From assembly GCA_964016985.1 (NCBI GenBank), contig OZ024827.1, positions 53,672,684 to 53,736,683 on the forward strand: a stretch of 64,000 bases of DNA. The letters run 5' to 3'. The position numbers and the translations under genes are program-made. The notes beneath the pieces are model-generated. The model was not told the origin of the DNA. It worked only from the letters and a program-made list of their open reading frames with translations, and made no database searches. The DNA comes from Anodontia alba (taxonomy: Eukaryota; Mollusca; Bivalvia; Lucinida; Lucinidae). Below are positions 45,520 through 57,222 of the stretch, piece after piece; position 1 is the first letter of the stretch; each line of letters starts with the position of its first letter.

Positions 45520-48300
45520 AGACGGCTATCTTGGATTTCCGATCATGAACTAATTTACCTATTTTTGATGTACAAGTGACCCTGATGCTTCCTACCAAGT
45601 TTCGAGTCAACTGGCCTTTCGGTACAGCAGAAGAAGCGAAAAATAGATTTTCAAGATGATGGTCATGGCGGCCATCTTGGATTTTGGGATCACAACAATT
45701 TTAACTTTTTGATCAATAAATTACTGTGACGCTTCCTACCAAGTTTAAAGTCAATTGGCTTTTCAGTTCGGGAGAAGAAGCGAAAAATAGATTTTCATGA
45801 TGGCCACCATGGCAGTCATCTTGGATTTCCAATCGGAACTATTGAAGCTTTTTTTATCTACAAGTCAGCGCGATGCATTCTGCCCAGTTTCGAGTCAATT
45901 GGCCTTTCGGTTCAGGAGAAGAAGTGAAAAATAGATTTTCAAGATGGCCGTCATGCGCATACGACCAATTTGGATTTCTGATCGGAACGAGTTTAGCTAT
46001 TGTTGATCAACAAGTCACCCCAATGCTTTCTACCAAGTTTCGAGTCAATTTGCCTTTCGGTTCAGGAGACGAAGCGAAAAATAGATTTTCAAAATGGCCG
46101 CCATGGTTTTTATCTTGCATTTCAGATAGGTATTTTCATTCTACAAGTCACCCCGATGATTCCTACCAAGTTTCAAGTCAATTGGTCTTACGGTTCAGAA
46201 GAAGCGAAAAATAGATTTTTAAGATTGCAGCCATGGCGGCTATCTTAGTTATTCCGATCGGAACAATTTTAGCTACTTTTGATCTACCAGTCACCCCGAT
46301 GTTCCTACCAAGTTTTGAGTCAATTGGCCTTTCGGTTCAAGAGAAGAAGCGAAAAATATATTTCCATCTTGCAGCCATCTTGAATTTTCAATCGAAAGAA
46401 ATTTAGCTATTTTTGATCTACCAGTCACCCCAATGCTACATATCAAGTTTCGAGTCAATTGGCCTTTCGTTTCAGGAGAAGTGAAAAAAGATTTTCAAGA
46501 TGGCTGCCAAGGCGGCCATCTTGGATTTCCGATCGAAACGATATTAGCTGTTTCTGATCTACAAGTGATCCCGATGTTTCCTTCCCACTTTCGAGTCAAC
46601 TGGCCTTTCGGTTCTGGAGAAGTGACAAATAGATTTTCAAGACAGTCGTCATAGCGGCCATATTAGATTTCCGATCGGAACGATCTTCAAGTTACCCAAC
46701 CTGCCTACTAAGTTTAAAGTCGATTGGCCTTTCAGTTCAAGAGAAGAAGCAAAAAATACATTTCCAAGATGGCCGCCATGGCAGCCATCTTGGATTTCCA
46801 ATCAGAACAGTTTAAGCTATTTTTAATCTACAAGTCACCCCGAAGCTTCTTATCAAGTTTCGAGTCAATTGGCCTTTCGGTTCCGGAGGAGAAACGAAAA
46901 AAAAAAAAAGATTTTCAAGATGGCGACCATCTGTGATTTCCTATCGGAACGATTTTAGCCGTTTTTGATCTTCAAGTCACCCCGATGATTTCTGCTAAGT
47001 TTCAAGTCATATAGCGAAAAATAGATTTTCAAGATGGCGGCCATCATGGATTTCCGACAGGAACGATTTTAGCTATTTTTGATCTACCGGTCACGCCGGT
47101 GCTTCGAGTCAATCGGCCTTTCGGTTAAGGAGAAGAAGCGAAAAGTAGATTTCCAAGATGGCCGCCACGGCGGCCATTTTGGAATTCCGATCGGAATAAT
47201 TTTGGCTATTTTTGATCTGCCAATCACCCCAATTCTTCATACCAAGTTTCGTGTTAATTGGCCTTTCAGTTCAGGAGAAGAAGTGAACAAAGAGACCGCC
47301 ATCTTGGACTTCCGATCGGAACGATTTTGTTTTTTTTTTTGGTCTACAAGTCACCCCGATGATTCCTACCAGGTTTCAAGTCGAAATGCCTTTCGTGGTC
47401 GGAGAAGAAGCCAAGATTTTCAGGAGGGCCGCCATGGATTAAGGATTGGAAAGATATTAGCTATGTTTGAGCTTCAAGTCACCCCGATGTTTTCTATCAA
47501 GTTTCAAGTCAATTGGCCTTTCGGTTCAGGAGAAGAAGCGAAAAATCGATTTCCGATGGCGGCCATCTTGGATTTCTGATCCAGAACAATTTTAGCAATT
47601 TTTGATCAACAAGTCACCCCGATGCTTCCTACCAAGTTTCTAGTAAATATGCCTTTCGGTTCAGAAGAAGAAGCGAAAAGTAGATTTCCGAGATAGCCGC
47701 CATGGCAGTCATCTTGGATTTCCGATCGGATCAATTTTATGTATTTTTGCCGATCACCCAAATGCTTCAAACAAAGTTTCAAGTAAATTGGCCTTTCGGT
47801 TCAGGAGAAGAAGTAAACAAAAGAAAGATTTTCAAGATGCGGTCATCCTGGATTTCCGATCGGAACGATTTAAGTTATTTTTGATCTATAAGTTACCCTG
47901 ATGTTTCCTACCAAGTTTCGAGTCAACTGGCCTTTCGGTTCCGGGGAAGGAGCGAAAAACAGATTTTTGATCGGGACGATTTTAGCTATTTTTGATCTAC
48001 AAGTCACCCCAATGCTTCCTACTAAGTTTTCGAGTCAATTGGCTTTTCGGTTCAAGAGAAGAAGTGAAAAATACATATGCCACGGCAATCATCTTGGATT
48101 TTCGATCGGAACGATTTTAACTATTTTTGATCAGCGACCGATCACCAACCCGATGCTTACTACCGTTTCGAGTCAATTGGCCCAGGTGTGTAGGAGGAGT
48201 AGGCTTTTAAAGGAAATTGTTGACGCCGCATGACGGAGGACGGACGACGCATGACGGACATTGATCGAGCACAATAGCTCACCTCGAGCACTTCGTGCTA
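45515..48300. repeat. Hairpin-capped array 3, ~20 units of ~140 bp
   Basis: Each unit holds 'gatttccgatcggaacgatt', 'agctatttttgatctac', 'aagtcaccccgatgcttcc', 'taccaagtttcgagtcaatt', 'ggcctttcggttcagg', 'agaagaagcgaaaaatag' and 'ttttcaagatggccgccat'. The right end reads 'gacggaggacggacgacg' and then a cap 'agctcacctcgagcacttcgtgct' (near 48280-48302). Orientation is opposite to array 1. Several units have lost parts. Open frames of 60-166 codons here are repeat artefacts (NWPFGSGEEAKNRF repeats). Confidence 0.92.
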
Positions 48301-50529
48301 TTAACCATCGACTGTCAGATAATTGTAGACATATAAACTGACATTCGCGGATTGGGTGAACAATGCTGCAATACTTTCGTATTGTTCGAGACTAAGATTG
48401 CAAAATGTGTGGTGTTCATGCAGAAATAAACATATAAGTGCTTTAATATATTTTGTTTAAATGCACCTTGGCTTGAATTCTGCATAGAAGTACGCGAAGC
48501 CTTGTGAAAACTTTGCTCTGAAAACTTTGCAATGATTTGTAAACAATCAATGTTGTAAATCGTATATTTATATGTGAATTCACTTGAACTGTGACGTGCT
48601 GACGGCGGGTCGGCGTGCTAGACGCACACCAATAAACTCGTTCGTGTAATTGATGATTGTAACTGAAATGTGAAGGTTAAGATTTAACGCTTTGTGTTTC
48701 AGTGCTTATGCAGCAAGCGTTTCCGTGATTTGGCAGAGGCACGGGAACCGGGTTAATAATACATTAAGGGCATTGATATGGCGACTCGGAATTTCAAATA
48801 ATCGGGACATTTACAAAACTTGGGCCCTTTTTTGTTCAAAAATGCCTTACAAGCAAATTATTATTTCTTCCTTTAATTAACTTTTTTCATATCTAAATAT
48901 TTGTTATAGTACAAATTCAAAAAAATTCTAAAACTAAGACTGACTTGTCAAAATGACATGTAGCTTAGATCCTCTTTTTAGGCTTATTTTGCTTTCTGTA
49001 CGTCTTGCTGCTTGCCAAGACATGCGCATCATACGTTTCATTCCAAACTTTTTGGGTTTAGCCACACTGATGAAGTTTAAATAACAGAAAGGGCTCTGTG
49101 GCACTAAATTAGGTATAGTTAAGCTCATAATACTCACTTATGTTTGTGCATCGAACAGCAGAATTTTAGAATATGTATAGTTTCACAAATCCTTTGAACT
49201 TTGAACTCACAAAGCTTGGAATGGGCAACATTCTTTAAGCGTTAGAGAAGAGGCCGTAAAATATCATTACTTTGATCAGGTTAAAGTAGATTTTGGTAGG
49301 TTAGTAATTGGGTTGGCTACCATACATATGAAGCAAGAAATGATAATTTTGCCGCTCAGGTATGCAGCCGCACAGGTGTATATATTATTTTACCTCACAT
49401 GTATATATATTAAATTCATATTATACTAATATACGCCAAAGGCACAACACACTGACACGCGCGTGCAATATTTTTCTGCATACTGCATGTTTTACACTGA
49501 CAGGGAAAGTCATGTTCACGTAGAACTATGTTTGTGTGGAGCCAATCGGAAAAAAAATTAATGGTGGCGTTCTGTCTCTCAAATAAGCAATAAAACAGAG
49601 TTACAATAATAACTTTGATGCAGATTTTAATGGAGTTTCTTAGAACACAACATTTTTTACTGTAAAGAACTTTTCTTTGAACTGATCTAATCAAACTGTG
49701 TTTTCCGAAATAGCCGAATGGTCTGATCTTTGAAAAGAGCGACCGTTTTGAGAAACGTCGATGGGTATATACTGACGACTCTCCTTCACATAGCAGAGAC
49801 GCACAGGTAAGCTCGTGCGTCCTTCGCCATATGAGCTCGTGCCGAATATATAAATACAATAGCCGATAGTCGGGGAACAGTGGATAAACTTTACTAACCC
49901 CAGGATCGGAAAGACAGTTTCGTTACCGAAAGGAAGATTGTACAATGTTGTATGAAAACAACTGTATACCAGAGCTGCATGGATTGCATTTGTATTTAAA
50001 CTGGAGGACCAGACGATACATGTCCAATTCAAAGCATGCAAAACTTGTTTATTACTATTACCATTATTAAGAAGGTGCTCAAACTGAAAAGCAGAATGTA
50101 GATTGTCCGTTGCGCAGGTATTAAAATTAAGCCACGAGATTAATATGATGAAAACAGACGTTTACAAAAAAATCACATTACTTAAATGACAGGGATACCA
50201 ACTGTTCATTTTGTGGCTGCTTTATTGTATTTTTCTGTCTTTCCCTTTGGTGTTGGGGGCTTGATATGGATCTGATTGTATCAGCTTCTCTTATTTACTT
50301 TGAATATTATACTAAACACTTCTCGGAGCTTTGTATTCAAAGCTGATAGATTTTTATATTCGCATGCATGCATTTGCTAAAATGTGATTTAGTTTGAAAT
50401 GCAATGTCCAGGCATTCAGGATACACATTCAGCTGTATACTTTTCGTACGATTCTTTTTTTTTTTTTTTTTTTTTTTTTGCAATAATTGCCATCTTGGAT
50501 CTCTGGACTTTTCTCTTACCTTTTTTTCT
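48301..50529. other. Upstream region of the FABP gene, no other gene recognised
   Basis: AT-rich. The longest open frames are on the minus strand at 49416-49859 (147 codons) and 49691-50041. They show no domain, repeat or signal I recognise and overlap each other, so I treat them as chance. A T run is at 50456-50479. Confidence 0.4.
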
Positions 50530-50539
50530 CTATATATAT
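50530..50539 (+). promoter_or_regulatory. Possible TATA box of the FABP gene
   Basis: TATATATA lies about 80 bases upstream of the ATG at 50619, a spacing that would leave a 5' leader of roughly 50-60 nt. The transcription start is not known; this is inferred from position only. Confidence 0.35.
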
Positions 50540-50618
50540 TTACTCTAGGTGGTGTCAAAATAAACATAGACGAATAAATTACAGTGTTTATGATCGTTTA
50601 TATTCGTAAGCACCAGTC

Positions 50619-50691
50619 ATGAGCAAGCTAGTGGGTACGTGGAAGTTAGATTCCTCCGACAATAACTGGGATGAATACATGAAAACGATCG
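50619..50691 (+). CDS. FABP exon 1
   Basis: ATG at 50619; 24 codons plus the first base of Gly25. The donor is ggtaagc, with the intron beginning gtaagc at 50692. Encodes the first strand (VGTWKL) and the start of the helix-turn-helix lid (NNWDEYMKTI). Confidence 0.93.
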
Positions 50692-53600
50692 GTAAGCTGC
50701 TATTAAATATCCATAGTAAACTGTTTTATGACAAAGCGTCAAAACATAAGCTATTAACAGAAGGCAACAGTTAAGGCATTGAGCTCCTGCTACATTTTCA
50801 CGCTGTTTATGATTAAATGATCCCACTGTATATTTCAATAATAAACACAAGAGCGCATCATTACAACAAAATGATTTCATAGCATGCATAACTTTACATA
50901 ACATATTTACTAGACTAAGTGCAACTATTCAATTAAGTAGTGTTTTAGCAAAATAGGTGGTTTAATGGCAATACGGGTTTACTGTTTAAATGGCAAAACG
51001 GAACTTTTCGAGAAAAAAGTTCGTTAAGCAATTTAATAATCAGCCAAAGTAAGGCTGAAGAAGACCAAACTTTGCCTAAATCGCTTATTGCAGGTGTAGA
51101 TTGAATATTAATCTTGTACCAGACACGCGTGTGTTCGGCCAAACGCGGCGTCGTCATTGGTGCTTACGAAATATCTGACAATAAACCTCAGGCTAAAAGT
51201 AAAGCAAAGGACTAGGAATTACACATAACTATAAACTGCTGAACTATTACTATATGCAATTTACAATGTAATTGTCATCCCTCATTTCCATTCTTGTAAT
51301 TATGGCGCAATCTACCAAGTACAATGTGACCACAAGCTTAAATTCTACCCGCATTTCTGTTTTATTTTACCCAGTTCGTAGATCAGGCCTTCCACACATG
51401 TATTAAGCTCACCTGAGCCAATGGCTTAGGATGAGCTATTGTGATCACTTGCCGTCCGTCGTCCGTCCGTTCGTCTGTCCGTCCACACCTTTGAATGCCT
51501 TCTCCTCTGAAACTCCTGGGCCAATTTTCTTCAAATTTCATGAGGAGCCTCCTGTAAAAGGGAAATTAAGAAGATGTACAAACGGTCAGGTTCCGTCGAT
51601 TAGGATGGCCGCCATTGCCCATATATGGTATAAAACACTTAAAATAATCTCCAAAACGAAGGACGCTTTGAGGCATCGGGAACTCAAGGTCCATCAAGTT
51701 TGTTCAAACGATGGTCGTAGGTTGGCCTTTGACCTTTTTACGGCAAGGTAAACTTCGTCTCCCATACATCTGTATGGGGTGAATATAGAAAAAAATATTT
51801 TCTGAAAATGTATTAAAGACTGAAACGTATAACTAGTAAAACTTACTAGTTGCAATCAAAATATTGTCCACCGGGGTTATATACCATTCCCCACGAGGCT
51901 ATATACATGTATAAACTTGTGTAATGTTTAAACAGCTTCTTCTTTGAAACCGCTCGAAAAATTTTCTCCAGATTTCACATAGGACCTTCTTTAGAAGGGA
52001 TATTGACAATTTGTTCAAATGATTCCGCGCCATTGAACAAGATGACCTTGATTCCATATATGGTAAAAACACTTAAATGTTCACCAAGAAAGCCTCGAGG
52101 CTGAATATTGGTATAGAGCACTGCGGACCCAAGGTCTACCAAGTTTTTTGTTTTTTTTTTTAAATGATGGTCATAGGATGACCTTTGACCTTTTTACGGC
52201 AAGGTCAAGTTTGCGTCCCGATACATTTTTATGGGGAGAATATTGATAAAAATCATTTTCTGAAAGTGTATTAAAGACTAATGACTGGCATACAACGTAT
52301 GAATGTATTTAAACGTTTTGGTTACTATCAAAATTTTGTCTTCAGGGGTTAATCCCTGTCACTGGGCTATATATATGTATAAAATCGTGTAATCTTTAAA
52401 TGTCTTCTATGAAACAGATTGACCAATTTTCACCAGATTCCAAATGTGACGTTCTGTAAAAAGGGTATTGACAATTTTTATTCAAATGGTTTCGCAACAT
52501 TAAACAAAACGGCCGCCATGCCCATATGTGGAAAAACACTTAAAATTTTCGTCTTCAGAACCAAGAAAGCTTTGAGGCTGAATCTTGGTATATAGCATCG
52601 GGGACTCAATATCTGCCAAGTTTGTTCAAATGATGATCCTAGGATGACTTTTGACCTGTTTATGGCACTGTTAATTTTGTGTCCTAGTTGCCGTGGCAAT
52701 ACTGGAAGAATGTTGCATGACATCTACAGATATGTATCCATTTTACTCAGGTGAACGAATCGTGGCCCACGGGCCTCTTGTTTCTTTTCTGTTCTGATTC
52801 CTCTGTATTTCTAGTTTGTGTGTTGTTGATGTGTTTGTACCTTAAAATATATACTCCCATGCCTTGGAAAGTCTTTCTGATGTGGTCTTTCCTGGACTTG
52901 AGCTATTTCACTTCTACCTTTGTAATTTTTTGTGCGCGTATCGCGTACACATTATCAAATGGCATGTTCCTAAAGACTGAATTTTGAAAGATAATTTAAG
53001 GAGTTTTATCCACTTTGATTTTGGTAATTATCACACCACATTCATAAAATTCTTGTGTTGCCACAGAAACAAAAGCTCCATAGCAACAACTCATTCACAT
53101 TGCAGAAATAACGGGCTAATTAATAAGAAAACATAAAGTAATCAAATTATTAAAGATAGGCATTCAGTGATTTTAATAATCGAAATAAAATTTTATCAGC
53201 TAAACTTCTTAAGCAATGGTACCGTTATCATTAACTACGTCAAACATTTTCTACGTCATTCCGAATTAATGTGGAAATATTGGTTTGAAAACACTTCTGC
53301 AAGAAGGTCTCTGGTCCTGTTTGTGGCTTTCTTTTGTTCTGGCTTCAGATCGCCATTACGTCTTTTGCTGTCGTTCATCGCAGTGTATTTATGCTTAAAT
53401 GTGACGTTTCACAGATGAGGTAGAGGACTTATGCAGATTTTGGAGCTGCATCAGAAAGTTTTCGCGCAAGTACCACCCCCCCCCCCCCACCAACACACAC
53501 ACACACACATACACACACTCTGTTCGTTCCAAGGCGGTTTCTCTGTTACAGTGCCTCGAGAGGGCTGTGCGTCGTAATTGTGGCATTTCCTGGGTATCTT

Positions 53601-55494
53601 CACTTATGGCGACTTAGGCTATAAATTCGGCAAAACTGACTTTTTTCGGTACAATTAAAAAAAAAAACAACAAAAACACTGTACAAGATAGGTTACAACA
53701 TGGATATTCTATGGCAAACTGCATGCTTGGTTGTGAATTCTAGTTATGGTTAATAACTTCGCTCCCCTCTTTAATTGCACGACGGTGGATCGGTCCTCAG
53801 ACTAAATGACGACTCCCTCCTTAATCTGTTTCAGTCTTGTCGGCTCCTGACTATAAATGTCTGTGTTCGGGCTCATTGTGGTACTGTTTGTGGTTTTCTT
53901 TTGTTCTGGCTTCAGATAGCCATTGAGCCCTTTGCTTTGTTTCATCGTAGTGCTTTTTTATTATATGTGTTCCACTCTGATGTTTCACAGGTAGGGTAGA
54001 GTATCCCTATGCGGACCGAACATATATTTGTAACTTGGAGTTGCATCAGAGTTAAGGGTGAGGTTTAGCGCGAGTAAAATTTATTCAAAACCCCTACTCC
54101 ACAACCCAGTGGTTTATACTGCTGTCCGTTCCAAGGCGGATGTTGATCATCTTTGTTATAATTAAGCATTGTGGTCGCATGCTATACGGCTGCCTACTGT
54201 GCTTTCTGTTTTCTTGTTGTAATGCTAGAATTATGGTCATCTCTTTCAATGGCTGCCAACTTTGTTGTCTGTGTTCTTTCTGTTTGTTTTGTTTTAATAC
54301 AAAGAGTTATATCAGGACATAAGAGCGAGATGACGCGCTGAAGACCCGAGTAGTTTTCCTACTGACCATTTCAAGGTGGTTCTGCTGTTGCATTTCTTCT
54401 TTATTTGTCTTTGTGCCTCATACGTGGCGTTTGTTTGTCCTTGTTTGTTCTTAATGTCTCCTTCTTTTGGAGTCTCAGGAGGACTGTGCTTCGTGATGCG
54501 TGCCTTGGTATCCTCATTTATATTTTGTACAGTCACGTCGTTTCTTTCGTCTTGAAACTAAAGTTACTGACGTTTCAAAATGAGGTTCGTTTACTAGACA
54601 CCCTACAAACACAAATTTCTCTGTTTTGATAATGGTCATTTTAGAAATGATTCTATATGGATGGATTTGTCAGAATATATAAAACATATAAAATCAGAAT
54701 TTGCCGAAAGGTCCCTTTTGTCCAACCGCGGCACATTTTTACCTTTGAATTCATTATTAAATACTCATTATTCATTATCAAAAATGTTATAAGGGCACGA
54801 GAAGATTTTAATGTTATCATAAACATAAAAACATAAACGTTGTCATGACGAATTAAAATCTCCAAGTTCTCCTCAGGTGTAGGGTTTGCAACACGCCAAA
54901 TAGGTAAAAGAATATCATCTACAGAAGAAATACAAGATGGCGAAGAATGGTCACTAAAGATAACAACAACTTTCAAGAATGTATTCCTACGCTTTAAACT
55001 TGGAGAAGAGTTTGACGAGACTACAATTGACGGGAGAAAGGTTAAGGTAATAAAGCGCATGTACATATTTTCTGTATTAACTTTATATTACCGTGTTTAT
55101 TTAAAGTCCAAAGAAAGATACGTACGTATGAAGAAAGCAATAAGTTCTTCCGGTGATGTTTAATTAAAGTTCATTCTCATTTCTCGACCTTAAAACAGAC
55201 TTCACAAATCCATTTCCCAACACAAGTCCTTCCAATATGCATATATATCATGTATATAATTTAAGATTTAAACAACTTCAACAAAGAATTCCGGCCCAAG
55301 ATCCGAGTACTTCAGAAAAAAGTGTATAGGGACATATATGAAATACAGTCGACTCTCTTTATCTCGAATTCCAAGGGACTCTCTGGAACACTTTGAGATA
55401 TCCATACCTCGACATATCAGAGTTGCGGAAGTGAGGAAAACTATAAATCGAACAACCACATTTAACAAATGAATATGTAATTTGACTCCTGAAG

Positions 55495-55586
<92 letters not shown>

Positions 55587-57190
55587 ATGTGGAAAATGGG
55601 AGATATTGCTCCTTAGGAGCAATTTCTCATCTTTTCCACAATATTTTGTTACCAGTTCTTAGATTTCCATGTTAAACAAGGACCAGAATTTCACTTCGAT
55701 ATAAGCGGTTATTCGAGATAAGCGAGTGAGATAACGAGGGTCAACTATACCACTGGGCTGAGTGAGGCTCGAATGCACGCCGGCTATGACGGCTGCGCCA
55801 AGCCCTTCAGAGTCAGGAGAAATAACCACTGCACCACTACGCTTGTTTAAAAAAAAAGTTTCATGGAACAATATTATGCTTGATTTCTCTGAATGACCCG
55901 TCGGATAGGGTATATTTTTGGTGCGCTAGCGCACTCATTATATACAAGGAACTCTCTGGATACACAGGATACTGAAGCTTGGAAATATTATTATAATGAT
56001 TTAAACAAACTTCAACAAAGAAATTCCGGCCCAGGATCATTACTGATGCGAGTACTTCAGAAAAAAGTGTATAGGGAGATATATGAAATACCACTGGGCT
56101 GAGTGAGGTTCGAACCCACGAAAGACGGCTATGCCTAGCCCTTCAGAGACAGGAGACACGACGGCTGCGCCTAGCCCTTCAGAGTCAGGATACATAACCA
56201 CTGCACCACTACGCTTGTTAGAAAACAAGTTTCATGGAACAGTATTATGCTTGATTTCTCTGACTGACCTGTCAGATAGGTATATTTTTTGTTCGCTAGC
56301 GCGCTCATTATATACAAGGAACTCTTGGATCTACAGGATACTAAAGCTTGGAAATATTATTATAATTTAAGATTTAAACAAACTTCAACAAAGAATTCCG
56401 TCCCAGGATCATTACAGATGCGAGTACTTCAGAAAAAAGTGTATAGGGAGATATATGAAATACCACTGGTTCGAACGCACGCCGGCTACAACGGCTGCGC
56501 CTAGCCCTTCAGAGTCAGGAGACATAACCACTGCACCCTTACGCTTGTTAAAAAACAAGTTTCATGGAACAGTATTATGCTTGATTTCTCTGAATGACCG
56601 GTCGGATAGGGTATATTTTTGGTGCGCTACGCTCGTAGCTCTCTCATTATATACAAGGAACTCTCTGAATCCACAGGATACTGAAGCTTGAAAATATTAT
56701 TATAATTTAAGATTTAAACAAACTTATATATACTGCATTCTGTAGCCACTCAAATATATGTATAAGTAGTATAGGGTGCCACCCTATACTACTTGTATAG
56801 AAATGATTCTATATGGATGGAAACATATATGCTTAAATCAAGTATCAGGACACGTTATGAATGCGATGCAAATAGAAGGCACCCAGTTAAAAGCTTGCAT
56901 CTGCATATTTTTATTTGTGCTAAAATATACAGCGAAGGACATGCAGTGTGCTAGTTTGCTCCCGTACCCAGTATAATTTATGCCGGAACGCCTAATCTAG
57001 CCTTTGTCAAGTTCGGTGCCGCTACGCCTAGGCTCGAAACGAGTTATCATCCTGGGATATAAGTTCGTTATCATTGTACCACTTTTGACGAATTGTTTTG
57101 CGCCCTTTTCCTATTTGATAAATTGCTTATACTGCAAACTATATTAAGAGAAATAAGTTATCCATCAAAACATTTTGTCCTTCTATCCTC

Positions 57191-57222
<32 letters not shown>

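Larger units (their letters stand above)
50692..54876 (+). other. FABP intron 1
   Basis: 4185 bp. It holds hairpin-capped array 4 (51405-52785) and dispersed-repeat copies (53270-54560); no other exon is recognised. It ends 'ccaagttctcctcag'. Confidence 0.85.
55262..56720 (-). repeat. tRNA-derived tandem repeat, ~330-370-bp units
   Basis: 'ttcatggaac.gtattatgcttgatttctctga' starts at 55860, 56231 and 56562, giving periods of 371 and 331 bp. Each unit also has 'atatacaaggaactct', 'cttcaacaaagaattccg' and 'gtacttcagaaaaaagtg'. On the minus strand each unit carries a tRNA-like pair: an A-box-like 'gtgcagtggttatg' and a B box GGTTCGAACC (or damaged forms). A leading partial unit (55262-55345 plus 55750-55859) is split by the MITE at 55346-55747. 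It looks like a SINE-type unit that has been amplified in tandem. Confidence 0.82.

Noticed and set aside
45873..48233. Several open frames of 60-166 codons with NWPFGSGEE repeats
   Set aside because: They follow the ~140-bp repeat units, switch frame with unit damage, and have no conserved start or splice sites.
49416..49859. 147-codon minus-strand open frame upstream of the FABP gene
   Set aside because: No recognisable domain or splice context, and it overlaps another minus-strand frame; a chance frame of this length is plausible in 64 kb.
55742..55850. A functional tRNA gene at the B-box-bearing unit
   Set aside because: The spacing between A-box-like and B-box-like parts and the flanking sequence do not form a cloverleaf, and it is part of a tandem repeat.
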